Part shown: piece after piece, positions 47,951 to 58,006 of the stretch
How positions within the stretch are numbered: position 1 is the first letter of the stretch
Layout of the letters: each line of letters opens with the position of its first letter
The notes under the pieces: generated by a model
The model's database searches: none
What the model saw: only the letters and a program-made list of their open reading frames with translations
Told to the model about the DNA's origin: nothing
Program-made: the position numbers and the translations under genes
Source: Reticulascus tulasneorum
Lineage: Eukaryota; Ascomycota; Sordariomycetes; Glomerellales; Reticulascaceae
NCBI GenBank assembly: GCA_001557505.1
Contig: LSAX01000007.1
Coordinates: 3,286,001-3,350,000 of the forward strand
Direction of reading: 5' to 3'
Length of the DNA stretch: 64,000 bases

Positions 47951-47993
47951 TTATATAACACCAATCAGTACTTGAACGTCTCAGCTTATATAA
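47951..47993 (+). promoter_or_regulatory. Paired TATA elements of the rvt-type gene
   Basis: The octamer TTATATAA occurs at 47951-47958 and again at 47986-47993, both within AGCTTATATAA, at about 71 and 36 bases before the ATG at 48022. A CCAAT sequence lies between them (47961-47965). This would suit two alternative transcription starts. It is an inference from sequence only. Confidence 0.5.
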
Positions 47994-48021
47994 GCAACTC
48001 CCCTGAACCATCAGTTTAACC

Positions 48022-50970
48022 ATGGCTACATCAGGCAGTGTCTTCTCCGAGACTCTCCAGGAGATCACCACTACCAAGCTAGAAGAGTTATCGAAGCGCC
48101 GCTCGACTTTTGAAAGTGCCAAGGCGGCCACGTTGCTGTCTACGCAGCAAGAGAATGATGCCGTGAAACGCCTCACCACTCTCTCTGATGGTGTCAAGAG
48201 ATGCTTCGCCATCAAGGCCGACAAGTTGGGCAGGGTGACCAGGAATCAAACCAAACACCCAGCCCTCGAGGTTGAGCTCAAGAACCTCGATCGCTTCCTG
48301 GCCCAGGCTCGTAACGATCCATCCGTTTCGTTGGATATGCTTAAAGCTTGGGAGCAGCCCTTGCGCCGCCATCTCGATATGCAGAGTCTCAAATTTGAGT
48401 ACGCGTCGCTCTATGCTCAACTGGTGACCGAGTGGCTGCCACGACAGAACAGCGATGACTTGGCCGAAGGAGACGACGTCGAGATGGCTGAAGATTTCGA
48501 GGACGTGGGTAATGCGATGAAACTGGAATCGAGGATGGAATGGGAAAAGATGGTGTTCGAGCCCGCCCAAGTGGACGAGGAGGCTCTCAAGAAGTACCTC
48601 GGCGGTCTTTTTGGTATTGCTACCAAGAGTCCAGGCAAGGAAAAGGTGTTCGCCGCTTTGAAGGATCTTCGAGAAGATGTGGAGACATTCGAAGCGGAAT
48701 TGTCGCGGCCTGGCCAATTCTCTATCCGGACCCTGACTTCGACAATCAGCGGACTCTTATCGTCAGATCTGCTCTCTGACGAAAAACGAGAGGTTTTGAG
48801 AGACTTCATTGGCAACTCCATGATTCTCACGGAGGTTGCGGATGTCCTCAACATGCGCATTGCTGCGTTAGACTCGTGGTCTTGGGGCTCTGGGGTCCCT
48901 GTGGAGCAGCGCCGCAAGATCAGCGGCATATACAACATTCACATGCAGGAGGACCTTCTCCAGTCGATTTTCCTGCAGTACATTGGCGTTAAATGGTCTG
49001 TATTCTTCAAGAATGCTTTCAAGAATTTCCGCAAGTTCAACGGGGCTTGGAAATCCATTCGCGCCGATATACCGAAGGTCGACATGAAGAGGCTGGACTA
49101 CTACTTAGGCCCTATCGAACGAAGTCCTTCTATTCAAGCTGCAAGACGGAGCTTATATAGGAAGGAATACTTTATGTGCCAGCTTCTGGACCACGAAGAT
49201 CAAGAGATTGCCAGGGTGGACGGTGAGGATGAAGCCGAGTACGAGAATTTTGCGGTGGAAGAGTCCAAAAAGCGCAAAACGGGCCGAACCAAACAGACTG
49301 CAAGAAATTCCACTGGTGGTAAGGCCCCAAGGAAGCAGCTTGCGAGCAAAGCGGCTCGAAAATCGGCCCCTGCTGGCGCTATGAGACACAGGAAAATTCT
49401 TCGTCACGATGATGGCTCAGAGTCTGAGGATGACGACGATGATGATGACGATGATGAAGATAAATCTAGCTCTCCTATGCAACTTAAGCAGAAACTGCTC
49501 CATCTGCTCTCGACCGAGATTTCGATAAACACAAAGCTTCATGGAGAGTTTACAGCCTTTCATTCAGTCTTCGAGGAATGGAACCCCTTGCTGCCGCACG
49601 ACACTGTCCACACTGTGATGAAGCTCTTTGGGGTCTCTGAGACTTGGCTTACATTTTTCACGCGGTTCCTCAAAGCTCCCCTCAAACTCATGGATGACGG
49701 AGGTTCTCCTGCGAGAACCCGCGAACGCGGTACGCCGGCGTCGCATGCCCTCAGCGACGTCTTTGGCGAGACGGTGCTTTTCTGCCTCGACTTTGCAGTC
49801 AACCAAGCCACCGGCGGTAAGCCACTCTGGCGCATTCATGATGACATCTGGTTTTGGTCGTCGGACCACGGCGTCGCCGTCCAGGCGTGGAAGGCTGTGA
49901 ACCAGTTTGTCGATGCTACCGGCACGTCTATCAATGAGGCCAAGAGCGGCACGGTCCGCATCTCCAGCAATCCGAATGTTGCCCTTGACATCGATGAGCT
50001 TCTGCCCGAAGGACAAATCCGATGGGGTTTCCTGTATCTCTCGCCTACCACCGGCCGGTTCGAGATCGATCAGGACATGGTGGATTTTCATATTACCGAA
50101 CTGCGCAAGCAGTTGAAAGACAAGCGAAAGAGCGTATTTGCGTTCATACAGGCCTGGAACACATATGCGGCCACATTCTTTACGTCCAACTTCGGCAAGC
50201 CGGCGAACTGTTTTGGCCGAGACCACGTGGACAAGATGCTCTTCACTCATGAACGCATCCAGCGACAGATCTTCTCCGCGTCTTCCACCGCCACCGACGA
50301 GACAGGCGCATCCAGCGTCGTTGACCACCTCAAAAAGCTCCTCCAACAGCGCTTTGGCATCACCAATGTCCCTGATGGCTATCTCTTCTTCCCCGTCGAG
50401 CTCGGCGGCCTCGATCTGCAATCACCGTTTATCACCCTCCTCCAGATTCGGGATTCCGTCCTCGAATCCACCTCAGAGCCTCTTGCAGATCTCGAGAAGT
50501 CTGAGCGCGACGGATACAATGACGCCAAGACCGCGTTCCTCAACGGCAGTACCGCCACGCACCGGTACTCCCTTGACGACCCGGAGTGGAAGCCGGATTC
50601 AAAACACGATCGCGAGAACTTCATGAGCTTTGAAGAATATGTGCGCTATCGGGAGGAGTTTAACTTCGGCCACACAACACAAGTGTTTAATGTGTTTGAG
50701 AATTTCATGCAACGTCCAGCGGAGGAGAGCATCGAGCCGGATACCAATAAGATCTGGCCGGCGCTGGCCGGACTCGGCAGTCAGAGTGCTAACCTGCGAG
50801 GCATTACAAACAGTTGGTACGGAATGCAGCCATATTGGCAGTGGGTCGCGATGATGTATGGTCCGGAGATCGTTGACCGGTTCGGAGGCCTTAACATTGT
50901 TGACCCAGGACAGTTGCCGATGGGTATGGTCAGCTTGTTCAGGGAAAAGAGAGTAACTTGGCAAGGCTGA
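48022..50970 (+). CDS. rvt: rvt-type domesticated reverse transcriptase with histone H3 tail-like insert
   Basis: A single uninterrupted frame of 982 residues. The N-terminal half is helical ([33 protein letters not shown]) and ends near [19 protein letters not shown]. The C-terminal half has reverse-transcriptase-like segments: [16 protein letters not shown], then [10 protein letters not shown] with the catalytic-type Asp pair at 607-608, then [11 protein letters not shown] and [13 protein letters not shown]. This matches the single-copy, intact rvt genes of fungi and other eukaryotes, which are cellular genes and not transposons. Between the halves lies a disordered linker. Residues 421-450 of it reproduce histone H3 residues 1-30 except at positions 1 (Gly) and 9 (Asn), followed by a run of Asp and Glu (about 461-480). 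The cellular function of rvt is not established. No repeats or endonuclease domain flank it. Confidence 0.85.
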   Translation: MATSGSVFSETLQEITTTKLEELSKRRSTFESAKAATLLSTQQENDAVKRLTTLSDGVKRCFAIKADKLGRVTRNQTKHPALEVELKNLDRFLAQARNDPSVSLDMLKAWEQPLRRHLDMQSLKFEYASLYAQLVTEWLPRQNSDDLAEGDDVEMAEDFEDVGNAMKLESRMEWEKMVFEPAQVDEEALKKYLGGLFGIATKSPGKEKVFAALKDLREDVETFEAELSRPGQFSIRTLTSTISGLLSSDLLSDEKREVLRDFIGNSMILTEVADVLNMRIAALDSWSWGSGVPVEQRRKISGIYNIHMQEDLLQSIFLQYIGVKWSVFFKNAFKNFRKFNGAWKSIRADIPKVDMKRLDYYLGPIERSPSIQAARRSLYRKEYFMCQLLDHEDQEIARVDGEDEAEYENFAVEESKKRKTGRTKQTARNSTGGKAPRKQLASKAARKSAPAGAMRHRKILRHDDGSESEDDDDDDDDDEDKSSSPMQLKQKLLHLLSTEISINTKLHGEFTAFHSVFEEWNPLLPHDTVHTVMKLFGVSETWLTFFTRFLKAPLKLMDDGGSPARTRERGTPASHALSDVFGETVLFCLDFAVNQATGGKPLWRIHDDIWFWSSDHGVAVQAWKAVNQFVDATGTSINEAKSGTVRISSNPNVALDIDELLPEGQIRWGFLYLSPTTGRFEIDQDMVDFHITELRKQLKDKRKSVFAFIQAWNTYAATFFTSNFGKPANCFGRDHVDKMLFTHERIQRQIFSASSTATDETGASSVVDHLKKLLQQRFGITNVPDGYLFFPVELGGLDLQSPFITLLQIRDSVLESTSEPLADLEKSERDGYNDAKTAFLNGSTATHRYSLDDPEWKPDSKHDRENFMSFEEYVRYREEFNFGHTTQVFNVFENFMQRPAEESIEPDTNKIWPALAGLGSQSANLRGITNSWYGMQPYWQWVAMMYGPEIVDRFGGLNIVDPGQLPMGMVSLFREKRVTWQG
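49282..49371 (+). other. Histone H3 N-terminal tail-like segment within the rvt-type CDS
   Basis: Thirty codons aligned to H3 residues 1-30. The visible stretches are RTKQTAR, then Asn in place of Lys9, then [21 protein letters not shown]. Lysines equivalent to K4, K14, K18, K23 and K27 are kept. After Pro30 the sequence leaves H3. A basic KKRK segment (416-419 region) lies just before it and a poly-acidic tract just after. Confidence 0.93.
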
Positions 50971-51829
50971 GAAACACACGGTCCGCGGAGGATATGGAAG
51001 GTAGACAAGGGCCTAAACCGCCCCTTACTGGCGTAGAACTATAGCCTGGATAAATTGACAAAAAGGCTCCCCGGTTACTAAATGAATGACATTGGTGCTA
51101 CGCATGGTCACTCTGCTTTGAAAAGGGCGTGACTAGAGGTCGTGTCTGCAACTCCCACTAACAGGCTCTTCAGCCACATATGAACTGCTTCAGCCACATA
51201 ACTTTCTTTCGTTCTTTGTCCCCGCTTAAACTCCGGCAGTGTCCGAATTGGAAAGTCCACCGCGGGGTACAAGGACTTACCTAAGCCAAGGCAGGTCGAA
51301 ATCGTAAAAGGAGGAGGGGTCCAAGTGTTTGATAAATTGTTCTTCTTCGAGCGATAGAGCGAGAAGCCTGAGAAGAAAGATCCCCGTCCCGCTCCCCAAA
51401 ACCCTCCATCATCACCACCCAGCAGACTCTGTCATGTCCCAGACTGGTGGTGGACTTCTTCCCTCCCCGTCACTCGGAAACTAGACGAATCCAGCGCTCT
51501 CTACGAACCCTCTGTCTGCTACGACTTACGAACTTTCATGACGACACGACTGTTTTTGGGTTTCTTTTGATAAACTAGGACCGCAACTCTTCTTTCCCTC
51601 CTGCTCTCTCATCGCACTTCGCACTCCAACGCTGAACAATATCGACTGCTCCGAACATCCCACTTCCTCCTCGTGGTTCTAGTTCTACTGTGCCACTCTG
51701 ATCCTGCACGCGGCCATCGCCTGCATCACCGGCCACCCCTGCTTTCAGACCACCCCCTCCCACTACTTCAGTGTTGATATTCTCGAATAATCGCAAAGCT
51801 TCCTCGCCAAAATCGTCACCGTCGACACC
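50971..51829. other. Intergenic region / STRAP-like gene leader
   Basis: About 0.86 kb. The right half (51370-51829) is pyrimidine-rich and probably includes the promoter and 5' UTR of the WD40 gene. No other gene was seen. Confidence 0.4.
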
Positions 51830-53161
51830 ATGGCCACAGAGACTTCTCGACAGTACGTTCCGTTGACTTGCCATGGGCATTCTCGGCCTGTACCACACAT
51901 CTGCTTCTCGCCCCTCGAGAAGGACGACCAATATTACATGATTTCTGCGTGCAAAGGTGGGACTACACTTCCAAATAGAAACTGCGTCTCTGGTAATACT
52001 GCCTTACTAAACTTTCTGTAGACGGGAACCCGATGCTCCGAGATGGCCAGACAGGCGACTGGTATGCAACTACTTAACCCTCACCCCCTCTACGACGAGC
52101 TGCGCAAGTTGACATGCGACTGTGCTAGGATCGGAACATTCATCGGCCATAAAGGTGCGGTTTGGCAGGCTAGACTGAGTCCGGATTCGAGCAATGCTGC
52201 GACAGCCTCCGCTGACTTCACTGCGTGAGTATTCGCCCTCTCCCATCTCGGGTGTTTTGAGCAATACACGATCCTAGTTGAACTGTAGCTAAGCATGACT
52301 GCAGCCATATCTGGGATACCCATACCGGGGAGGTGCTTTACAAGATTCAGCATAATCACATTGTGCGCGCCATTGCATATCCACCCGACAACTCGGACCT
52401 CATAGCCACCGGAGGGATGGAGAAGAAGCTACGCGTCTTCGACCTGACCGACTTCTCCCCGGATCCCAACGCGCCGAGTGCAACACCGATAACTATCCCA
52501 GCGTCTGCTGGGTTTGAGATAGGCGAGGGCTCACACACGGGGCCGATCAAGTTCATTGCCTGGACCAAGGATCCCAACACCATTGTCACGGCATCTGACA
52601 ATACCCTTCGCTGGGTCGATCTTCCATCGCGAAATGTGATACGCCACGAGGTGCTGGACGGCGAGATTAAGTCTTGCGAGCTTGTATCGCTGGCTCCCGA
52701 GTATACTTCGCCCGGCGACATTGGAGGAGGCTTGCCTGTTCTCGCCGTTTCGGCCGGCAAATGGGTGTACTTCTGGGGCGGTCCGCAGGCAATGGACGAG
52801 CTCAAACGCATGGAGATGAAGTTTGGCGTTGCTAGCGTCGCCCTGGATCTGAAAGGCCGAAAGCTTGTGCTGGGAGAAGAGCCCGGCACCTGGGCCAGAG
52901 TATGCCGGTGGGATGATGGGAGCGAGATTGGTATGTTTGAACCCGGGAAGGATGTCATCGCCTCTTTTAGGACTTATTTCTGACATACCCGCAGAGACTC
53001 ATAAAGGCCACCACGGCCCAATATGGTCCATCGCATTCTCCCCCGATGGGAAGTTGTATGCCACAGCTTCGGAAGACGGGACCATCAAGATGTGGAAGAA
53101 TTGCGACGGATTCTACGGGCTCTGGCGCGGCGGCACGAACCCTGAGCGGACTACCGACTAG
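51830..53161 (+). CDS. STRAP-like WD40 repeat protein
   Basis: Five exons (51830-51956, 52022-52061, 52129-52224, 52305-52930, 52995-53161) give 351 residues. The N-terminus, [18 protein letters not shown], and the blade [20 protein letters not shown], in short [15 protein letters not shown], closely follow serine/threonine kinase receptor-associated protein (STRAP/UNRIP). Later blades include [12 protein letters not shown] and [26 protein letters not shown], in short [14 protein letters not shown] binds the SMN complex in animals and belongs to translation-linked WD40 proteins near eIF3i; its role in fungi is less defined. After the TAG at 53159-53161 the same frame stays open for 70 more codons to TAA 53374, with a Ser/Thr-rich sequence. 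Confidence 0.88.
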
Positions 53162-53374
53162 AAGGAGACAGCCCCAAGCATCGTGTCCGAGTCGAGCGAT
53201 AGCGGTGCTATTGTGTACACTCCAGCCAGCAGCCGCACATCGTCCGAGAAGGACTTTGACGGAACTTCGCAGAACGCCGAGGAAGCAACACGACAGAAGC
53301 CTTCCCTGACTAGCCGCTACCTCGCCGCTCTTTGGTCAGCCAGAAATCGCCTAGCGCGCAGCGACCCTTCGTAA
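53162..53374 (+). other. In-frame open extension after the STRAP-like stop codon
   Basis: Seventy sense codons in the frame of the preceding gene, directly after TAG, closed by TAA. The sequence is polar (SESSDSGAIVYTP, SSRTSSEKDF) and ends SLTSRYLAALWSARNRLARS. It may be a lost C-terminal tail, a read-through extension or chance. There is no PTS1 at its end. Confidence 0.4.
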
Positions 53375-53792
53375 AATCATTATAGAGAGGACAAGAAAAA
53401 ATTGCCGCCAGGCACAGGTCTTGAAGTAGATTTTGAGAGTTTGCGGGGGTGGTAGGCCATCTGGTTTCTTCGCTCCCGACGCACTGTTAAAAGGGGGGCG
53501 GAGACAATCCCCTGGGTTTTTGTATTGATTGGTTGGCTGAGAGGTCCAAACCGTAGGGTTTTGGACTGGTTTCTTAGACGAATCATGCCGTCCGTTCATC
53601 ACGGCCGTATCATGTCTTAGAGTCCTGCTGAACCGTGTAGAATTTCTCTTGATCAATGCCAAATTAATTACATGGTTACAGCTACACCAGGATGGGTTTG
53701 TGTCACCAGAGCTTCCCGTGACACTTCTTTGATTAAGCTTGGAAGGCCCCGTTACGACCCCCCCCCCCCCCCCCCCCTTTCCATCCCAGCCT
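53375..53792. other. Convergent intergenic region with C homopolymer
   Basis: About 0.4 kb between two convergent genes. A run of about 20 C residues lies at 53758-53777, directly before the stop side of the next gene. Such a run is prone to length errors. Confidence 0.6.
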
Positions 53793-54869
53793 TCACTCGG
53801 CCTCGTAAACGTAGAGAGTCGAGTGCTCCTCCTCGGGCAAGAAGTAAAGCCTCATCTTCCCGTCCACGATGGCCACGTCCATCGGGTTCTTGGTCACCAG
53901 CACCCCGGCATCCGTCGTCAGCGTAATGGGCACCTCGGCCAGCGGCACCATGGACAGCAGGTCCACGATGGCCAGCCCGCCGATGGTGGTGTTGTACAAG
54001 CCGGTGATACCGGAGCAGAGTATGACGGCACGGAAGTCGAAGTGCTTTGAGTGGCCCAGGAACTTGCAGTCCTGGTAGTCGACCCAGTGGCTGGGGTTCA
54101 CCGTCTCCGCGCGGGGCGGCGTGAAGGCCGGCAGCGGCACGGGCGTGTAGCGCAGGTCCCAGAGCGAGGCGCGGCGCGAGCCCCAGTTGAGAGTGGCGAG
54201 GGAGCCGGTGGTGAGGTCGTGCACCACGCCGCCTTGGTGGTCTGCCACGCGCAGGATCGGCTCGGGCTCCAGCGTCGCGGGGTCCATTCTCACGAGCGTG
54301 GCCGTCGAGTTGGGGCGGTACTCGCTCAGGGTGGCCCAGATGTAGGTCCCGTCGTAGTCGAGCCCGCCGTTATGGTACTAGGACTCATTCGTCAGCCCAC
54401 CACTTCTCACCTCATCACCTCGCCTGCAACGGGCACTCACCTCCGTCGACCCAGCGGCCGAGATCGACGCATCCGCGATCCGGCCGCCCCGCCCGTCAAA
54501 CACAATCATGTGCGCGAAGCCCTCCCCCGCCGTGCGATCCGTCCCGTTCACCGTCCCGTTGTACCGCTGCGTCCGCACGGTGTACTCCCCCGCCGAGACG
54601 AAGTAGCGGTCGCTCCCCAGGCGCACGAGGCCCTCGGGCTCCCACGTCGGGCCCTCAAAGGGGATCTTCTCGACGAGGTCCCACTTGGTCGACCTGGTCA
54701 GGGAGGTGAATTGGCGGATGAGCTCCTCCGTGTTGGAGGAGGGGCCGGGAGGCGGGAGGGGGTGGGGCGCGAGGGTTGTGTTTGTGCGCGAGTAGGTTAT
54801 GTTCAGCGCAAGGGAGCTGGATGCTCCGACGAGGAGCGCCGCTGATGGGAGGAGGCTCTTCATCTTCAT
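53793..54869 (-). CDS. Secreted protein, probable DUF6454-type beta-propeller
   Basis: Two exons (54441-54869, 53793-54377) give 337 residues. Starting at ATG 54869 leaves a clean signal peptide (MKMKSLLPSAALLVGASSSLA). An upstream in-frame ATG at 54938 would add 23 residues and blur it. The mature part has N-glycosylation sites and strand repeats (GLVRLGSDRYFVSAGEYT, HMIVFDGRGGRIADASI, YHNGGLDYDGTYIWATLSEY, ILRVADHQGGVVHDL, ASLWDLRYTP). These suit a six-bladed propeller of the NHL/strictosidine-synthase or DUF6454 type; the DUF assignment is from memory of similar fungal proteins and is tentative. It probably acts outside the cell; the reaction is unknown. GC content is markedly high compared with neighbouring genes. 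Confidence 0.75.
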
Positions 54870-54938
54870 CTTGGAGAACAGGTACTGCGTGGCTGGCTGG
54901 AGAGCTTCCCACACTACACCCCAGAGAAGCCCGGCCAT

Positions 54939-55684
54939 GTCCCGAGCTACGTTTTATGGATTTCCAAACGTCAGTTTCCGGGAGGGGTTGCGGTGCGGGC
55001 CTTGCGGCTCACGTTGTCAGACTTCACATCTTCATTGGTTTGTGAAGGTTGTTTGCTTTTCGGGCCTCTCGGCAGAGGATCTTACCTCGAAGTTCGGCGT
55101 TCCTGCAGGGGGGGGCTCCCCCACACAATGACGCATTCCATGGGCTTGTTGAATTGGCCAGTCAGCGTGTTCTGTGTGTTCGCTTTTGCTCAAAACGTGG
55201 GCAGGTTGAAGACGCAGCTTGACAAATTCGACCATGCTTGAATATTAATAAGAACCGCTGAGACATAAAATGATGAAGTCCCCGTCTTTGATTTGGTTGA
55301 GAACCAAGCGAGCCAGTCGCACGCGAATAGGATTTCGTTCACAGACGAATACAAATTGACAAAGTTGTCTTTGAAGGATCATGTACGAAAGATCATGCAC
55401 GCAGAATGTAATCCATTATTCCATTTGCCGAGCATCACACTATGTAAGGTACCTATCAAACAACAATGCCAAATGTTGCTGTTCAACCAATGTAATCCGG
55501 AACTCCATCATCTACCCTCGGCTTTTTTTTTTTGCCGTAAATACATACACTCATCTCATCTGCCCCGAGACATCCTCCGAATTGGAATCCCCGTTTTCAG
55601 ATGCCACGTCCATGCAGAGAGAGCCGGAATGCAGAGGCACCCAGAACAGAAAAATATAATACAAGTCCTCCCACGTTCTACACA
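54939..55684. other. Intergenic region
   Basis: About 0.75 kb between the secreted-protein gene's promoter and the 3' end of the btgC-type gene. There is a T run at 55525-55534. Overlapping small frames have no domain. Confidence 0.4.
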
Positions 55685-58006
55685 TTATACCGTCTTCCCT
55701 CCGCAATCCGGAATCTTGATCCCAGGCTTGAGGTTCCTGTCAATGTCCATGAGACCCCAGTGGTCCTCCCATTCCTTCCCCGCCGTTTTGAACCGAACCT
55801 TCCACGGCTCATCGAATGCTTCGAACCAGAAATAGTTGGTCTGATTATCCAGCGCGCTGCAGACCCAGTCTTCCATTAGCTGGTTCAACTGGCTGATGCC
55901 CGCCACTGATGCGTCGGGGCAGTCGGTCACGGTCGCAGAACCGCAGTTTGTACCGCCCTGGCTCGGCCAGCCTATCTCCGATATTACGTTCTTCTCCTTG
56001 TCGGCCTTGAAGAATGCGCTGTTGTGGTTATCCCAGAAGCTCCACGTCCATTCGGCTGCGTTCGCGGCGCCGATACCGCCGAAGAAGGGGTGGATATTAG
56101 CCATGATGTAGTCGCTCTTTGCAGCTAACGTTGCGGTCCATTTATCGCCAAGGTCAGAGGTAGCTACTGGTAGAGCATCCATGCCCTTCGCGCTGAGGTT
56201 GGTTCGCACCCCCTCGAGGAGAGTCCCGAGGTCCCACTCCGTCATCTCCTCGCGGAACAGAATCTCGTTGGCCACAATGAGGCCCTTGAACGGGTCGGTT
56301 CCGTACTCGTCAAGAATGTCCCACATCTGCTGCAGCTGTCGTTCATTCGTCGTCGCGTTACCGTCCTGCCAGACGCCGAGCCAAACTTTGATGGTGTCCT
56401 GCATCTCCAACTGCTTGATGGAGTGGAGGAGCATCTGGGTCTGGTTGCAGTCCGTTCCGTACATTCGAATCGTGTTGGTCATCTGGCTGAGGACGGCAAC
56501 ATCTCGCGTGACATTGTTTTGCGACGGAGGATTATGCAAACACTCCGGGTATTGCGTATTGAGTGCGGTGTAGTCAACGCCTGGGAAGACCTTGTGGATG
56601 TTCTTGTTGTTGAGAAGCTTCTTGATCTCGGAGCTGTTGATGTTGAGGTCGCCGTTGGCATCAGTGTCGTCGCCGGCAGACTGGCCACCGCCGCCGCCAC
56701 CACCACCACTCTGGTTCTTCTTGGAGAGCAAGCCGCCAACCACACCGCCAGCAATACCGCCCGCAATGAGAAACGCAACACCAATGATAATGCACCATGT
56801 CCACTTCTTCTTCCGCCTGGCCTCTTTCTCTAGCCAGTCGGACGATTTCTCGTGGGATCCGCCGAGATCGATCTCGCCGGCATTGTTCTGATACTCTGTA
56901 CTCGCGTTGTTCACCGGACCGTAGTTTCCGCTATTTCCGGCTCCATTCCCAGACCTCCCACCGAAAGCGCCGATAGCCCCGAGGACTCCACCGGCCGCAG
57001 CACCTCCAGCTACTGCCTTGCCATTATTGTTGCCGCCTCGGTCGCTGTTGGACAAGCTGAGAAGCGAGTTCCGTGCTGGTCGTCGATATTCTAGCCCTTC
57101 ATCGCCGTCGTCCACGATGTCGTTGGGATCCACTACGCCCAGTCGGGGGTGAGCGTTCCTGGAGTAGCCTTGGTACGGGTCATCTGCGAACGGGTCGCTC
57201 TGTTGACTTCGCGAAGGGGAGCCTTGGCCCGGCGTTGCCGCGGGCATTCCGTGCGAACTGTGGCCCGAGTGCGAGTCGCCTCCATAGCCGTTCCGCTGCT
57301 GCGATGGGTCGTAGGAGCCTCCGTGCAAAGGCTGTTGGCTGTATACTTGGGTGGGTGGCTGTGGAATGCTTGGCTGCTGGTATTGCTGCCGTGATTGTGG
57401 TGGTAGTCGGCCAATATTGTTCATCGCGTCCACGCCGCTTTCTCTTGCGTTGCGTTCCGCAACGGTGTATGCTATGCCTGCCATCCCGCCTGCTGCAGAC
57501 TCGCTGAAGTTATCTGCGCCGGGTGTGATGTTGGAATTTGGATTGAAGTTGTTCTGGGCGTTGTATCGCCGGTCGAGGGCTCGGTGAGGGGGTGGTGGAG
57601 GAGCGGCGGCGATGGGGGATGCCGAGTTGTAGTTTTGGTTCGACCGGTATGATGTTGTTGCAGGGCCAGGGCCAGGTATCGCAGGCCCAGCGTAAGGTGC
57701 CGAGTTCTGTCCGCCACTTGTCGACCTATCTCGGCCGTACTGTCGATTCGCTCTTAGTTGATTGAAAGAAGAATCTGGATGGGCGCCGGGGACAGTTGGC
57801 TGAGCCCTCCTGGACGGGGTGACGGGCTCTTCGTAGTAGTAGCCCTGCGGAGGGGTCTGCTGGTGGTCGAGGGGGTACTGTTGCTGGTCCTGGTATTGGT
57901 AGTTCGAGCCCATGGGGGAGCGACTCTGGGATTGGTATGCGTAGTTTGGATTATCTAGAGGGTCCCTTTCGCCAGGTTCCGAGTCGTCGTAGCGGTAGCG
58001 CTGCAT
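55685..58006 (-). CDS. btgC: GH17 glucan endo-1,3-beta-glucosidase, membrane-anchored
   Basis: An intronless gene encoding 773 residues. Residues 1-390 are a long disordered cytoplasmic region rich in Gln, Pro, Ser, Tyr and Asn. A type II membrane anchor follows at about 402-430 (WCIIIGVAFLIAGGIAGGVV) and then a Gly-rich linker. The GH17 domain occupies the C-terminal 310 residues: FPGVDYTALN, TIRMYGTDCNQTQ, the acid/base Glu in VANEILFREE (about 578), and the nucleophile Glu in ISEIGWPSQGG (about 673). The order, with its cytoplasmic tail, is that of Aspergillus BtgC. It cleaves or rearranges wall beta-1,3-glucan from the outer side of the plasma membrane, while the tail may direct polarised placement. 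The ATG at 58006 begins MQRYRYDDSEPGERDPL. Confidence 0.93.
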   Translation of the reverse strand: MQRYRYDDSEPGERDPLDNPNYAYQSQSRSPMGSNYQYQDQQQYPLDHQQTPPQGYYYEEPVTPSRRAQPTVPGAHPDSSFNQLRANRQYGRDRSTSGGQNSAPYAGPAIPGPGPATTSYRSNQNYNSASPIAAAPPPPPHRALDRRYNAQNNFNPNSNITPGADNFSESAAGGMAGIAYTVAERNARESGVDAMNNIGRLPPQSRQQYQQPSIPQPPTQVYSQQPLHGGSYDPSQQRNGYGGDSHSGHSSHGMPAATPGQGSPSRSQQSDPFADDPYQGYSRNAHPRLGVVDPNDIVDDGDEGLEYRRPARNSLLSLSNSDRGGNNNGKAVAGGAAAGGVLGAIGAFGGRSGNGAGNSGNYGPVNNASTEYQNNAGEIDLGGSHEKSSDWLEKEARRKKKWTWCIIIGVAFLIAGGIAGGVVGGLLSKKNQSGGGGGGGGQSAGDDTDANGDLNINSSEIKKLLNNKNIHKVFPGVDYTALNTQYPECLHNPPSQNNVTRDVAVLSQMTNTIRMYGTDCNQTQMLLHSIKQLEMQDTIKVWLGVWQDGNATTNERQLQQMWDILDEYGTDPFKGLIVANEILFREEMTEWDLGTLLEGVRTNLSAKGMDALPVATSDLGDKWTATLAAKSDYIMANIHPFFGGIGAANAAEWTWSFWDNHNSAFFKADKEKNVISEIGWPSQGGTNCGSATVTDCPDASVAGISQLNQLMEDWVCSALDNQTNYFWFEAFDEPWKVRFKTAGKEWEDHWGLMDIDRNLKPGIKIPDCGGKTV

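Noticed and set aside
49201..49500. A true histone H3 gene overlapping this locus
   Set aside because: Only the tail (H3 1-30) is present; the histone fold is absent and the frame continues as the rvt-type protein on both sides.
49564..50421. 285-codon minus-strand frame inside the rvt-type gene
   Set aside because: Antisense shadow of a strongly supported coding frame.
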